Source: Luscinia megarhynchos (Eukaryota > Chordata > Aves > Passeriformes > Turdidae). From it: a stretch of 64,000 nucleotides of DNA. The position numbers and the translations under genes were made by a program. A model generated the notes under the pieces. The model was not told the DNA's origin, searched no databases, and saw only the letters and a list, made by a program, of their open reading frames with translations. The number at the start of each line of letters is the position of its first letter. Positions within the stretch are counted from its first letter, which is position 1. Positions 1-13,846 of the stretch are shown here, one piece after another. The stretch is taken from the NCBI GenBank assembly GCA_034336665.1, contig CM067590.1:2947748-3011747 (forward strand). The letters are read 5' to 3'.

Positions 1-45
1 CCCGTGTCCATTCCCCCCGTGTGTGACCCCGCTCTCCTCCCACAG

Positions 46-3000
46 TACGGGGCCAAAGCCCTGGACAGGGTCCTGTCCACCATCCTCAGCCACACGGAGA
101 ACAGGGTTCCTGTGCCCAGGAGCTACGAGAGAGGGGAGGACGCCTTCTTCCGTGGTAAGAATGTTACCAGGGTTCCTGCTGGGGGTTGGTCTCGGGTTTG
201 GGATGCTGCAAGAACTGAGCAGGAGGTCGGAGGGAGGAAACAGAGGGGAAAGTGTTACTGGCTTACGTGTCACCCTGCCAGGCGTGGGGGGGCGCTGAGT
301 TCCTGGAGGGGAAGCAGTCCTGCAGGAATGCTGATGAGAGGCTTAACCCCAAAATGTGAAAGGTGTCTTCTGCCATTCCAGAAATGAAGCAAGGGCTCAT
401 CTCCGTGGGGATCTGCTGCAGCCAGATGAAGTATGGCACTGTCTCCGTGGAGAAGGGTATGTGGGGAGCTCCTGCCCAGGGCAGGGGCAGATGGAAAAGA
501 TGGGGGTGTCATGGCCCATCTGACCCTGTGGGGTTTGCTGGGCACCTGGGCAGGATGTTTGCCTTGAGGGGAAGGTCCTGTGGGAAGATCCCATTGCCCT
601 GGAGATCCTGTGACCCCTCAGCTTCCTCACAGAAACTTCCTTGGACTGGGCTGCTGTCAGAGGGAGCATGGTGGGGCTGCTGGGAGGGCTCTTTGGGAGG
701 GGGTGGTGGGTTCTACGCCCAGCTACACCACATTCCCTGACCTACTGTGCTCTTGCAGACTGCTCCATCACCAAATTCCTGAACCGCATCCTGGGCCTGG
801 AGGTGGACAAGCAGAACATGCTCTTCCAGTATTTCTCCGACACCTTTGACTACCTGATTGAGAAGGACAAGAAGGAGGGAAAATACGACATGGGCATCCT
901 TGGTATGGAGAAGGAGGGGTGGCCACAGCTCTGCCTCCTGCCCCCCTGGGGCTCCAGTTCCTCCCAGCGCACTGTCCCACCCAGCAGAGATCCTGAGACC
1001 CAAGGAGGTGCTTTTGGGAGGACATTTTTTTACAACAGCCTGTTCTCCTTCCACAGATTTGGCCCCAGGAGTAGATGAGATTTACGAGGAGAGCAAGGAG
1101 GTTTTCCTGACCCCAGGGCACCCACAGGATGGGCAGGTTGTGTTCTACAAGGTGAGCACCTGTCTCTGCCTGGTTCTAGGCTGTGCTGAGCGGTGATTTG
1201 TGAGGCAGACACCGAGGCACTTGTCCTGCCCCTAGAGTTACAAATCCCTCTGTGTGTCCCTGTTCAGATCAGCGTCGACAGAGGCTTAAAGTGGGAGGAA
1301 GCCTATGAGAAGTCACTCAAACTGACAGGAACCCTCGATGGGTTCTACCTCTCCTACAAGGTACGTCCCTGGGCTTTGCCAGGGGTGATTCCAGCAGGAA
1401 ATTTGCCAGGGTTTTACTAGGGCTGGGAAATGCCTCCAAGGACCTCCACCCTGGCAGGAAGGGGTTAGTTTAGAGAAATCTGGGGAGGGAGGCTGTGCCT
1501 GTGCCCATCAGCTGTACCCCACAGGTGCGAGGCAGCAAATACACCTGTCTGCTGGCAGAGCAGTGCCGTGGGAAGAACTTCATCCTCTACAAGCCAAATA
1601 TTGGGAAGCAAAGCCAGCCTGAGAGCCTGGACAGCCTGCAGAAGAAATACCGGCGGGTAGGTGGCACCTGCAGCCTGCAGTGTGGGAGCTGGGGGAGGTT
1701 GGAAGGGACACTGTAACCCTGTCACAGCTCCTTGTGGCTCTGTCGTGGATGGTGGTAGCACTAGGTGTTCCTGACTCCCCGCCCTGAATTTCACATCTCT
1801 TCATCCTGGACAGTGGAAAATTCCTAATGCTGAGTGTTCTGCTGCAGGTGCTGCCTGAGGAAGCCAAGGAGCACTGGGAGAGCAGCTACCACTTCTCCTT
1901 GAAGAACTGTAACCATGCTGTGTGGTAAGGCAGCTGCAGCCACAGCCTGCCACAGAATCTCGGGATGGTTTGGGTTGGAAGGAACTTTAAATGAAGCCCA
2001 TCCAGTTCCACAGCAGGGATGGGCAGGGACACCTGAAGTTTGCTTCATCCAGCCTGGCCTTGAACACTTCCAAGGAATGGGGATGGGGCAGCCACACCTT
2101 CTCTGGGCAGCCTGTGCCAGGCCCTCACCACCTTCACAGGGAGGAATTCCTTCCAAATATCCAATTTAAATCTCCTCACTTTCAACTTAAAGCCATTAAG
2201 GCACTGTGGCAGTGGGGGAGGCTGTGGGGAACCTGTGCTAATTCCAGTGGTTTTCTCCCATGGTGCCTGAAGGAACAAGAGCTGCAAGCTGATCCAGGAG
2301 GGGAAGGAATGCTTCCAGGGCATGCGCCTGAGGCACTATTACATGCTGTGTGGGGCCCTGCTGCGCGTGTGGAGCAGGATTGCTGGAGTCATGGCAGACA
2401 TCACCAGCAGCAGCTACCTGCAGATTGTGCGCCTCAAGACCAAGGAGAAGAAGAAACAAGTTGGTGGGTGAAGTACTGGGAAGGGGAGCAGGGTGAAGGG
2501 AACAGAGGGGAGGTTTCCAGCTGCCCAGCACCAAGATTCCCTTCCTAAAAGTGGTGTGTTCAGCGCAGAGTTCAGCACTGCTGGTGTGAAGAGGAAGAGT
2601 TGGATGAGCCAGACCCATCATCCTCCCAGTGCTGCTGGCCTTTCCCTCTGTCCCCACAGTGCCCCATCCCTTCCCAGAGAGCTGTGGGGATGTTGTGAAT
2701 GGAGAGGGGAGAGCTTAGACCAGTCCCTGCCTTTGACAGGTTTCTGGCAGTAGACAGCACCCCAAAACTCTCACTTGCAAATTCTTAATAATGACTGATC
2801 AGGCTGTGATTTATTTATTTGAATAGGCCAAGGAAAACAGACATAAAGAGTTTTACTTACTACACAGGATAAACAAAAGAAACACTACTAGTAGATAAAG
2901 GTACCTATGTTACAGCTGGCAAGGAAATAATATAAATTAGGACTCAATGTCACTTACCAACAAATTACAGCATTGTGCAGAGAATCTCCTTAATTTCTCT

Positions 3001-3935
3001 CAATCCCTAGGGGAAGTAACTTGAGGAAGAGCTTGAGGAGAACTCTCCACACACTCAGAGAGTGTATAAGAGGTTTCTGATTTCATGAAAGTCATAGTGT
3101 TCTTTTATAGTTGTAAAAATGCGTGTGTTCGGCAGTCACTGATTTTCCTTTCTCACACCAAGATAGAATGCTTATTGTTGGCTAAGGAGGTTTTCTGCTC
3201 TTTAGCCAACAATAATTAGTAACTAAGGCAGAGATAGAATAATTAATAAATAAGACAGAGGTAATTAATCACATGACAGTTCTGGTCTGACTTAGGTACA
3301 TGTAATGGGGAGATGAGGTGGTGGTGTATCGGGGTGAAAGGTCCTGCCTTTCACTGATGTCTGTTCCTCCCCCAGGGATAAAGATCCCAGAGAGCTGCGT
3401 ACACAGGGTGAGGGAGGAGCTGAAGCAGATGGATGAGGATGTGAAGAGGAAGCACAGCCGGCTGCAGCAGGCCCAGGAGCAGAGCTCACCCTTCTCCCTG
3501 CCACTGCACATCCTGCCAGGGCCTGGGCTGCCCCTGCCCTCCCTGTGCCAGGACGAGATCCTGGACTTGACCTACAGCCCTCCCAGCAACAGCATTCCTG
3601 ATGTGGTGTTGAACCCTGAGACCAGAGCACTCTGCTTCTCCTCAGAGCCCTCCCTGCAGCCCCAGCCCCAGCACAGGCTGCCCTGTGGCTTTGGCCTCGC
3701 TCCTGGCCTGGAGGGCAGCACAGCCCCTGGCCCCTCGCTGCATGAGACCCCCCTGCCCCCCCCGGCCCCCCTGCAGCAGCCACAGGAGGATTTTCTCCAG
3801 CAAGACGGGAATATCAATTTTAGAGAGATTCTGGAGGACATGCTGAGGACGTTCAATGGGCCCTCCCAGGAGAACCTGCTCCCTCCAGAACGCCAGAGTG
3901 TGATCCAGTTCAGTGGGCCTTTCCCAGACTTCTGA
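46..3935 (+). CDS. SBNO2: SBNO2, strawberry notch homolog 2 (3' part, last nine coding exons)
   Basis: Nuclear SNF2/DExD-like transcriptional co-regulator, known in mammals to act downstream of IL-10/STAT3 in macrophages and in osteoclast fusion. Exons read here: 46-154, 382-456, 759-902, 1057-1151, 1268-1360, 1525-1656, 1848-1924, 2273-2463, 3376-3935 (stop TGA 3933-3935). They encode the C-terminal 491 residues; the helicase core lies left of the window. Recognisable family stretches are [50 protein letters not shown] and the very C-terminal [15 protein letters not shown]. All exon phases agree and no internal stop is present. The seventh intron of this series holds a CR1 fragment and the last one an AT-rich island. 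It is tail-to-tail with GPX4, as in human. Identity is firm; exon 1 of the series may be preceded by others outside the window. Confidence 0.95.
1949..2207 (-). mobile_element. CR1-type LINE fragment in SBNO2 intron
   Basis: The plus strand reads as the complement of a CR1 3' end: an ACAGAATC-like start, then GGTTTGGGTTGGAAGGAAC, TCCAGTTCC, CTGGCCTTGAACACTTCCA and TTCCTTCCAAATATCCAAT, all typical of avian CR1. The element is 5'-truncated, oriented against the gene, and sits between SBNO2 exons 1848-1924 and 2273-2463, ending only about 65 bases before the acceptor. Confidence 0.8.
2790..3290. repeat. AT-rich island with a 14-bp perfect inverted repeat
   Basis: About 500 bases in the last SBNO2 intron are markedly A/T-rich against a GC-rich background. 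Inside lie arms TTATTGTTGGCTAA (3172-3185) and TTAGCCAACAATAA (3202-3215), perfectly complementary, with a 16-base loop. It looks like an inserted element (old LTR or hairpin-ended repeat) but I recognise no family and see no clear target duplication. Confidence 0.5.
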
Positions 3936-6180
3936 GTGCCAGCTGGGAATGCTGCTGTGGATCCATGTCCTCTGGTGCAGAGGTGAGAGTTAAGGAGCCC
4001 TGACTTTTCTACTGGTTTCAACTGACCCCACCCTGGTTTTGAGGGAAGAAAAAGCCTGCAGTTCCTTAAAGGGAATTTTATTTATATATAATATTCAGTC
4101 AGGCATGTACAGGTTTGTATGGAATGTGCCCAGGGGGAGCTGAGCGGATCCCGCTGGGCTGAGGGGCTCTGCTGGGTCGAGTCCTGCTCACAGGTCAGTG
4201 CCCAAGTGGGATTGAAGGGAGATCCCTCCTCTGCCCACCCCCTGCAGACTACTGAGTGTCCAAGCCTTCCCTGGCCCTCCAGCCCAGCAGGGCCACGGCC
4301 AGGCTCTGGAATGACCCACTGACCACATGCCGGTCAGTTAGGGAAGGGTGGGAGCCCAGCCCCCAGCTTGGGCTGCCCCAGCACTGCTGCAGACCCTGAG
4401 GCTGTGCTGGCAGGCTGGGATGAAAGGGAAGGGAATATTGTCCCAGAGGAGCTGGGAGATGCTGAGCTCAGGTGTCCTCTGGCAGGTCTGAGCAGGTGTA
4501 GTGAGAGATCCAAAACTGTCTGTGCTGCCCTTCCCAGGAAGGGACCTTGGGCTGCCTGAGCTCCATGGCAGGGGTGAGAGCTGGCTGCACCCCCACGGTG
4601 ACAGAGCTGGAGTCTGTCAGAGCTCAGCCACCCAGGACCAGCAGGATTCCCCAGAGCAGAAGGGACACCTGTCCCCTGTCCTGCACTTTAACCTCACCAG
4701 GTCGCCGTGACCAGACGTGCTTTGGCCAGTTTCCTGCTGTCACATGTTGTCCCTTCACCTGGACATCCCACTGGTCCTGCCACTGTCCTTGGCCAGGCCA
4801 TGGACCCCAGTCCAGGGGTCTGGATCAGGGCAGCCCAGCCAGGCTGTGCAGTGTCATTGTCACTGCCCAGAGTGTGGAAGTATCATTGTCACTGTTTAGG
4901 GTGTGCAGTGTCACTGTTTAGGGTGTGCAGCGTCACTGTCACCATCTAGGATTTGCAGCTTGGCTGTTCCTGCTGCAATCTCCCCCTCGGATACCAAAGA
5001 ACAAAGGCTGCTTTGCAAAGCACTGCCCCACCCCCTGCTGCCTCCTCCCCAGGACAGAGGGCATCCAGCCGTTCCCTAAAAATGGCAGGGACCATCCCTG
5101 GCTGACGTGGCCCTTCCTCAGAGAGCCCCTCTGTGCCCTAACAGGGCAGTCTTGAGGGGGCTGGAGCTTCACAGTGCCTGGTGGTGTCACCTCCCATGGG
5201 CAGATACTGTCCCCCCCCGTGTCCACCAGGGCTCAGGGACTGGCCCAGTGCCCTGTTTGGTGTTGGGAATTGCTCTGGATCCGTGTCTGGAGCTTTGTGC
5301 ACTGGCTGTGGCAGGAGCTGACCCCTGGCACCTCAGGTCACACCTGCCCTGGTGCCACACAAGTTGGCCCGGTTTGAGGCTACACTGGTCCCTGAATTTC
5401 GTTTGGGGGGCCTGTCCTTATCCCCCCTCCCCAGCTGGCACTTGGCCTCTCAGCACCAGGCCAGGCTCAATCCCTGAAACTGGGGCCACATTTCACCTCC
5501 TTACCTCAAAGTGATCACCAAAGATGGGGGAGCCCCCTGTGCCCCCCAAAGCCCTGCTGCTGTCCCCCAGCTCTGCTCTTCTCAACCCCAGCAGCCTCCC
5601 CCAGGCCCAGGCAGAGCCAGGCTCCCCCTCTCCACAACCTCCCCTATTTAAAGCACTGCTCGCTTGGGGCTGAATTCTCAGCAATGAGGGAAAAGAACGC
5701 CGGGAAAACCCAGCTCAAAGAGGTTTAAACTCAGGAATAGTGAGGGGGAACTCCCTGCTGGGCACCCTCTGCTGTCACCAGAGCCTTACCTGGTGGCTTT
5801 GACCTTAACTTTAAAATATATGCAATCCTTCCTCCCTGGTCTCTGCAAAAACAGAGCACCTCCAGGGAATCCCTTCCCAGCCCCGATTCTGTGTTTTGTC
5901 AGGGTTAATAATATGTAATGTTATCTTTTAACTAAATTATTCTGCAGTTGTCCTACTGATTGTATTTTTAATGAGTCCCTGTTTTCTTCCCTGACACCTT
6001 TGTGTTAGCACTTTTTAATCTGCTTGTCGTTTAACTTTTTGTTTCTATGTATATTTATAATTAAGTTGTACATATGTAAAGAGATTTTTTTAGAATATGT
6101 GCCTTGGACTAATAATTTCTGGATTTTCTACTTGCCTTGAAAAATATAATTTTTCATTCTGCTCAGTAAAAATGCAACAG
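3936..6180 (+). other. SBNO2: SBNO2 3' untranslated region
   Basis: No coding exon is seen from the SBNO2 stop to about 6180. The last 350 bases turn strongly A/T-rich. There is no AATAAA; variant signals AATATA (6143-6148) and AGTAAA (6165-6170) sit close together and are followed by a T/G-rich stretch, so cleavage near 6180 is an inference. A short tandem repeat lies at 4844-4950. Confidence 0.55.
4844..4950 (+). repeat. Short minisatellite in SBNO2 3'UTR
   Basis: Four to five imperfect copies of a unit of about 22 bases built on GTGTGCAGTGTCACTGTTTAG; two neighbouring copies near 4900-4935 are almost identical. Confidence 0.7.
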
Positions 6181-7320
6181 AAGTCACATGTGAGATTTCT
6201 GTAACTCCCAGCTCTGTCTCTGTCTATCAGTCTGTCCAACCTGCCCCAGGAGCCCAGCTTGGATCAGGAGTCCCTGGGTCAGCATCCTGCTAGCAGCTGG
6301 ACTTTGTATCTCCTGTGTCACCAACTCTGTGGCATTTAGCATTGTTGTCCCAAGCCTCCCCCTCTCCCTGGGAGAAGCCACTGCTGGTGCAGAGGAGGAT
6401 CCTGGCTGGATCCAGCCTGGGCACTGGCCTTGGGCTGAGGCAGCTCCCTCGTGGCTTGGCTGGAAAAACACAGATAAAGGAGCCTCTGTCCCAGTGTGTT
6501 CCCCCAGCAGGAGCTGCCACAGCTCCAGGATGTCTCATCCAGGCACTGCTGCTGGCTGTTATCCTGTGACAGGAGGAATGGGGTGATCCCTCCCCAGTGA
6601 GTGATCCCTACATGTGAGCAGGATCCTCCCAGCATCTCTGTTATGCTCTGGAAGCTCTGCAGGGGATTCAGACCTGGGGGATTTTTCCTGGGGACAGTCT
6701 CACAGGGGTCTGTAGGTGTGAGAGGGAGACCCAGACCTTCCCAGGCCCTGGGAAGAGGTGCCAGCAGCATTCCTGCATGGCAGAACCTGAGCTGTCCCTG
6801 CCCAGGATGGGACACCAGCCCCCATGGGCTTGGCTGGGCACGGCTGTGCCTTCATAATCGCCCAGACGCTGCCCCGAGGAGGAGGAGGGTGATCCTGCTT
6901 GCTGTGGTCAGACACATCCCTGGCTGCAGGGGATATTCTGCCGTGTCCCAACATGCCTGGCTTCTGTTTTGCAGGAATTTCTCCTGGCAGGGGCTTGCAC
7001 CACTGCTGGACCCATCCCCTCTGCTGCCCTGCCCTGCCAGGAGGATTCCTGGAGAAAGAAGGGGACAGGAGGGATCCCAGAGGGGACAGGAGGGATCCCA
7101 GAGGGGACAAACCTTCCCCAGCTCTGCCTTTGCCCAGGGAGCCCCTGGAGAGCACGGATCATGCCGGATTTGCATTTCCTCCTAAGCACAGGATTATCCC
7201 TGCTTGGCTCAAGAGTTGCATAAGGTCTTGGCTTCCCAGCAAACTCCAGGTTCTCAGCAGGAACAGCACAGCAGCCCCATCCCTACTCCATCCCACACCG
7301 AACACAGCAGCTCATTCCTA
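6181..7320. other. Intergenic, SBNO2-GPX4 (tail-to-tail)
   Basis: No exon with good splice sites or family similarity is seen. Open frames here overlap on both strands, as expected in GC-rich noncoding DNA. A 21-base unit built on GGGGACAGGAGGGATCCCAGA is repeated twice at 7060-7108. Confidence 0.5.
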
Positions 7321-7325
7321 ACACC

Positions 7326-7339
7326 TTTATTCCTTTATT
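7326..7339 (-). other. GPX4: GPX4 poly(A) signals (two)
   Basis: Two AATAAA hexamers on the minus strand at 7334-7339 and 7326-7331, about 200 bases past the GPX4 stop and beyond the SECIS element. Confidence 0.75.
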
Positions 7340-7423
7340 GCAAGGGGACTGGTTACTGTGAGGGGGCTCTGGCTGCTCCTGCCTGCAGCGGCCACAGCTC
7401 CCAGAGTCTCCATCCAGCAGGTG

Positions 7424-7488
7424 CACGCCAGGGGTCAGGGCTGCCCCACCAGCAGCTGGATTGGAGGCAGCCCTTCATGGGGCTGGAG
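7424..7488 (-). promoter_or_regulatory. GPX4: GPX4 SECIS element
   Basis: Lies in the 3'UTR and lets UGA be read as selenocysteine through SECIS-binding protein 2. On the minus strand the ATGA of the quartet is at 7475-7478, the following stem GGGCTGCC pairs with GGGCAGCCC, an unpaired AA falls in the apical loop (7461-7462), and TGAC on the far side (7434-7437) supplies the GA of the kink-turn. Layout and spacing match the mammalian GPX4 SECIS. Confidence 0.88.
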
Positions 7489-7540
7489 GAGGCTCCAGGG
7501 GCAGCAGGGTTGGGACAGGCAGGGGGACAGCAGAGCAGAG

Positions 7541-9005
7541 CTACAGGTAGGCAGGCAGGTCCTTCTCGATCACCTGTGGGCAAGAGGGGAGCGTTGTACC
7601 CCGAGAACATCCCCTGCCTTTCCCTTCCTCCCCAGCAGCAGCACTCACATAGGGATCTTCCATCGGGCTGTACCTCTTTACCACTTGACCTTCCCGGTTA
7701 ATGAGGAACTGCGGGAGTGAAGCAATCCCTGGTGAGCGAGTCCAGGGCTCCCAGGGAGCCACTGGGGTGTGGCAGCTGGAGCCCCCACAGCTGTGCTTGG
7801 GCAGGGCAGGGGTTCCCAAGGGTCTCTAGACACAGGAACCCCTTGGGACACTCCTGCCCTGACACGTGGGTAACAGCACAGAGCAGAGCCCAGCGTGAGA
7901 CTCCTTTCTGCCTCAGGGACCCCCCAGCTCCCCAGAGGGAGGTGCAGCCCAGAGGAGGCACCTGTGTCCTACCTTGGTGAAGTTCCATTTTATTGCACTA
8001 GGAGAGAAAAAACAGGAGTGAGTTTAGAGCAGAAAAGCCCTTCCTCACCCCCAGCCAGGACCTGAGCCAAGCACTCCCCGCTGGCTGCAGGGCTGGGGGT
8101 CCCTAGGGCTCCCACACTCACTTGCCCAGGGTCCCTCTCCCTTTGGGCTGCTCCTTCATCCACTTCCAGAGGGGGTGAGCATCATCCCCGTTGACATCGA
8201 TCTTGCTGTACATGTCGAACTTCACCCCGTAGTTCTCAGCAAATGCCTTGATTTGAGCGTTGTCCCCGGGCTCCTGAAGGACCACACCGGGACCGTGAGG
8301 GACCATCCTGACACTCCCGGGGAACCCCAGCCCCCCACTCCACCTACCTGCTTCCCAAACTGATTGCAGGGAAAGCCCAGGATGCGTAAACCCCTCTCAG
8401 CGTATCGGGCGTGCATGTCGACAAGCTGAGTGTAGTTTACCGCGGTTTTCCCTCACTTGGAGGCCACGTTGGTGATGATACAGACGTCGCCCCTGCGGAG
8501 GGGGTGGGTGAGCTCCATTCCCCGCAGTGGTCCCTCACCCTTCCCGGCCGAGGCGTGAGGGTTACGCAAGAGCCGCTGTGGCTCAACCTCGCCCGTCCCC
8601 TCCGTCCTACCGGTATTTCTCCAGGGACACGTCGTTGCCATCGATGTCGAGGGCGTGAAAGTCGTAGATGGCCTTAGCCGAGCGCCAGTCGTCCGCCTGG
8701 GCACACTGAGGGGCGGGAGTGTCACCGGGGAGCCCCGCGCCCCCTCCGCTCCCATGTGGGACCCTGCGGAGCCTCTCCGCTCCCCCGCCCGCCCTGAGCA
8801 CCCCACGGGAGACACGCGGGGCCGGCCCCAGGCCCGCCCCCCCCGCGCGGAGCGGTCCCGGCGCGGAGCGGGCCGAGCCGTGCTCTGTGAGCGGCCCTGC
8901 ACTCACCATGCTCCGCGCCGCGCTCCGCCCTGGTCCCGACCGCGCTGCCCGCGCCGCCGCCCACCGGCACCGCAGCGCGCCCCGCAGCGCGCCGGCCCAG
9001 CCCAT
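7541..9005 (-). CDS. GPX4: GPX4, phospholipid hydroperoxide glutathione peroxidase (selenoprotein)
   Basis: Reduces phospholipid hydroperoxides with glutathione and is the main brake on ferroptosis. Minus-strand exons: 8907-9005, 8611-8705, 8348-8492, 8122-8273, 7973-7997 (25 nt), 7649-7708, 7541-7573; 202 residues. Catalytic selenocysteine 78 is the in-frame TGA at 8453-8455, inside NVASKUGKT; the other catalytic residues are seen as Gln in FPCNQFGK and Trp-Asn in AIKWNFTK. The first 32 residues (MGWAGALRG...) are rich in Arg and Ala with no acid, fitting a mitochondrial presequence. Met33, whose ATG ends exon 1, matches the start of the cytosolic form. Exon lengths 145, 152, 25 and 60 match the mammalian gene. 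It shares a divergent promoter with POLR2E. The TGA is not a disruption because a SECIS is present. Confidence 0.97.
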
Positions 9006-11253
<2,248 letters not shown>

Positions 11254-11768
11254 CACAGTGGGTAAGGATGAGGGGGCCCCCTGCTTGGGGGGGCTCTGGG
11301 CAGTGCCAGGGGATGTTCCAAGGTCAGTGTGAAGCAGCTGCTTGCAGAGAAAGTGTCTCAGAGTTTTAAATGGCTCATGGAGGGAGCTGTTGGGGAGAGC
11401 AAGGTGAGGCTCCTCTATCACCTGTGCCCCTGCTCAGGCTGTGCCCATTGGGATTTGGGGTGTTCAGAGGGATCTGGAGCAGCAGCAGGTCAGGGGCAGG
11501 ATGTGATTCCCATCCCTCTTTCTCTTCCAGGCATGAGGAGCTGGGTGGCTCAGTTCACAGGCACTCAGAGATTCCTGCACTTCAGAGATGGCCAAGGAAA
11601 TCCTCTTCCCACGTTGCCTCTCTGCAGCCCTGTCCCTATGCCTCATTCCCTGTCTTCCAGCTTGGACTTTGTGCTGATCCCTCAGTCCCATCCAGGACTC
11701 AGCCTGAAGCAATGGGAGGAAATGAGTGGCAAAGGTTTTTCTTCCCTGTTTTATGGACTCTTGTTTGA

Positions 11769-11774
11769 AATAAA
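11769..11774 (+). other. POLR2E: POLR2E poly(A) signal
   Basis: AATAAA about 515 bases beyond the stop, followed by a GT-rich stretch. Confidence 0.8.
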
Positions 11775-11794
11775 GGTTTGTACCCTCGGTGCTG

Positions 11795-12185
11795 TGCTGT
11801 TGCTCAGCCTCTCCCTGTGGCAAAGCCTCAAGACTGCAAGTTCCTAATTTTGCATTACATTTGGAATCTTTTTCTGCTGGGACACTGCATCATGGCTGAG
11901 CCCTGCAGAGCCTTTACCAGCTGCTCTGGGCAGTTTGGAAGCTGCAGTTCAGACTTACCTCATTCCTTCTCTAATCTCCTGCCCTGTCCCCTGGTTTTGG
12001 ACCCTGGTGTTCAGACACTGCAATGGAGAACTGCTCATCACCCTCAGCTACACTTATTCCAATCCATCCCAGGACTCTGGGGGGCTTTAAACTTCACTTT
12101 TTGTGCCAGAAACACTTGGGTTTGGCCTCCTGCAGCTGGGGGAGCCTGGAAGACCCCTGATTACCAGGACAAACACGGGTCAGAA
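11795..12185. other. Intergenic, POLR2E-ARHGAP45 (tail-to-tail)
   Basis: Nothing coding is recognised between the two converging poly(A) sites; the genes may be separated by only about 400 bases. Confidence 0.5.
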
Positions 12186-12193
12186 CACACTGG

Positions 12194-12199
12194 TTTATT
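12194..12199 (-). other. ARHGAP45: ARHGAP45 poly(A) signal
   Basis: AATAAA on the minus strand. It makes the ARHGAP45 3'UTR about 1.65 kb (12180-13846). Confidence 0.65.
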
Positions 12200-13846
12200 G
12201 TTTTTTTGGGAAGCTTGTCAATGAGAACACAGCAAGGCAGCATTGTGCAGCAGCACAGCCTGTCAGGACAAACACAGAATTGACACAACCAGGAGGGAGC
12301 TGCTGCTGTGGGAAGCTCAAGTGCAGCTTTAGCCCCTTCTCTCACTCACACTCACCCTCATCATCCTCACCCACCCTCCCACACACACGGTACCGCCGTG
12401 GCAGCAGCACTCCCACATCCTCCTGCTGCCCTGGAAAAATCCAACTATCCTGTGGAAGAACTGGAGAGCACAACAAATCCTGGGGGATCTCCAGCTGTTC
12501 CCTGGCTCAGTTCCAAACCTGTGAGTTAACCTGGGTTTATGTACCTTTGCTGAGATGGGTTCTCCTTCGACTTCAGAGAGCTCAAACCTCCCGTCCAGTG
12601 CCTGGTTCTGCAGTACCAAGGTGTCTGAGACTCCCCCAACACCACCTGGTCTGGCTCCCACAAGCAGGAGAATGAAGGAAAAGGCTCTCAGCTCATTCCA
12701 AGCTAAAACTCTACTTGTTTCTCTGTGCCTCAGTGCAGGAAAGTCTCATAGCTTAAAAAAAAAACAAACCAACCACTTTGGCTTTAGTCCCTTTGCCAGC
12801 AGAGGTAGTGGCATCACGTTGAAGGGTTGAGTGATGTTTTTACAGAAAAGGAAGCTCAAGATTATACTGGCTGGGGCTAGGGCTGGATCTGGGCTCTGGT
12901 GGCCCTGAGGAGGAGGAAGAGGCACTTCCCCGTGGGGACCTGCCCCCTGCCCAGTTCCAAGAGCAGAGGGAGTTAGTCCTGGACTTGCAGTGCAGCTTTT
13001 TGGAGATGAAATTACTGTACAACCAAATCCTGAGAGCTCAGCAGGGCTCAGGGCCCTGCAGCCAGGCAAATCTGCCCTGAGGCTGTCCACACGGCTCCTG
13101 CCAAGGAGGGAAATGCCTGTCAATCCAAGCAGCAATGCAGATGCCATCAGCTGGGCCAGGACCACACAGTGCTGAGGTTTTGGGGCAGGAAATCCACCCT
13201 GAACTCCAGTCAGGTGTTAGTGAGAGACATCCTGAGACCCTGGCAGATGGCACAGCCCCAAAGCTAAGCCTGGCTCAGGGTGAGATGGTGCAGGGGCTTC
13301 ACCCCACTGCTGCTCCAGCTGTGTCCCTGTCCCAGTGAGCTGCCTCCAGTTCCATCTGTCCCTGTAATGCCACTCTCCTGCCCATCTTGAGTGATTGTTG
13401 TCCCCATGTCACCCTTGGCAGCCTTGGCTCCCTTCCAGCCTCAGCCATCAGGGATGACCAGGTTCTTTGACTCATCCAACCTTGATCTTGCAGCACAGGT
13501 GTGGGATTCAGGGATTCAGGAGCACAGCAAAAATAAAACACCTGGCACAGGCACAGCCCTGGGTTCCTTCCCAATCCTGAACAAGACTCAGCTCCCTCCC
13601 AGGCAAAGTCCTTCATGGCCTTGGCTGAGCCAGGGGTCCCAGCATGCTGTGACCCCATTCCCCAGCCAGGCACCGAGGGGCTCAGGGGTTTTGTGTGAAA
13701 GCTGCAGCCAGGAATCAGCCAGGACTCACCTGCAGCTGACACACCAAACCCCCCCGGGCTGCCACACGTCCCTCCCACCCCTCCACATTCCAATGTCCAT
13801 TGTCTGGGCAGCCTCTGGGATTTGCCCCTTTGTCCATCCCAGTGCC

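Noticed and set aside
6181..7320. A possible gene between SBNO2 and GPX4
   Set aside because: Overlapping frames on both strands, no consistent splice structure and no recognised protein similarity.
8453..8455. TGA inside GPX4 read as a nonsense mutation
   Set aside because: It is the selenocysteine codon: family position is right and a SECIS is present in the 3'UTR.
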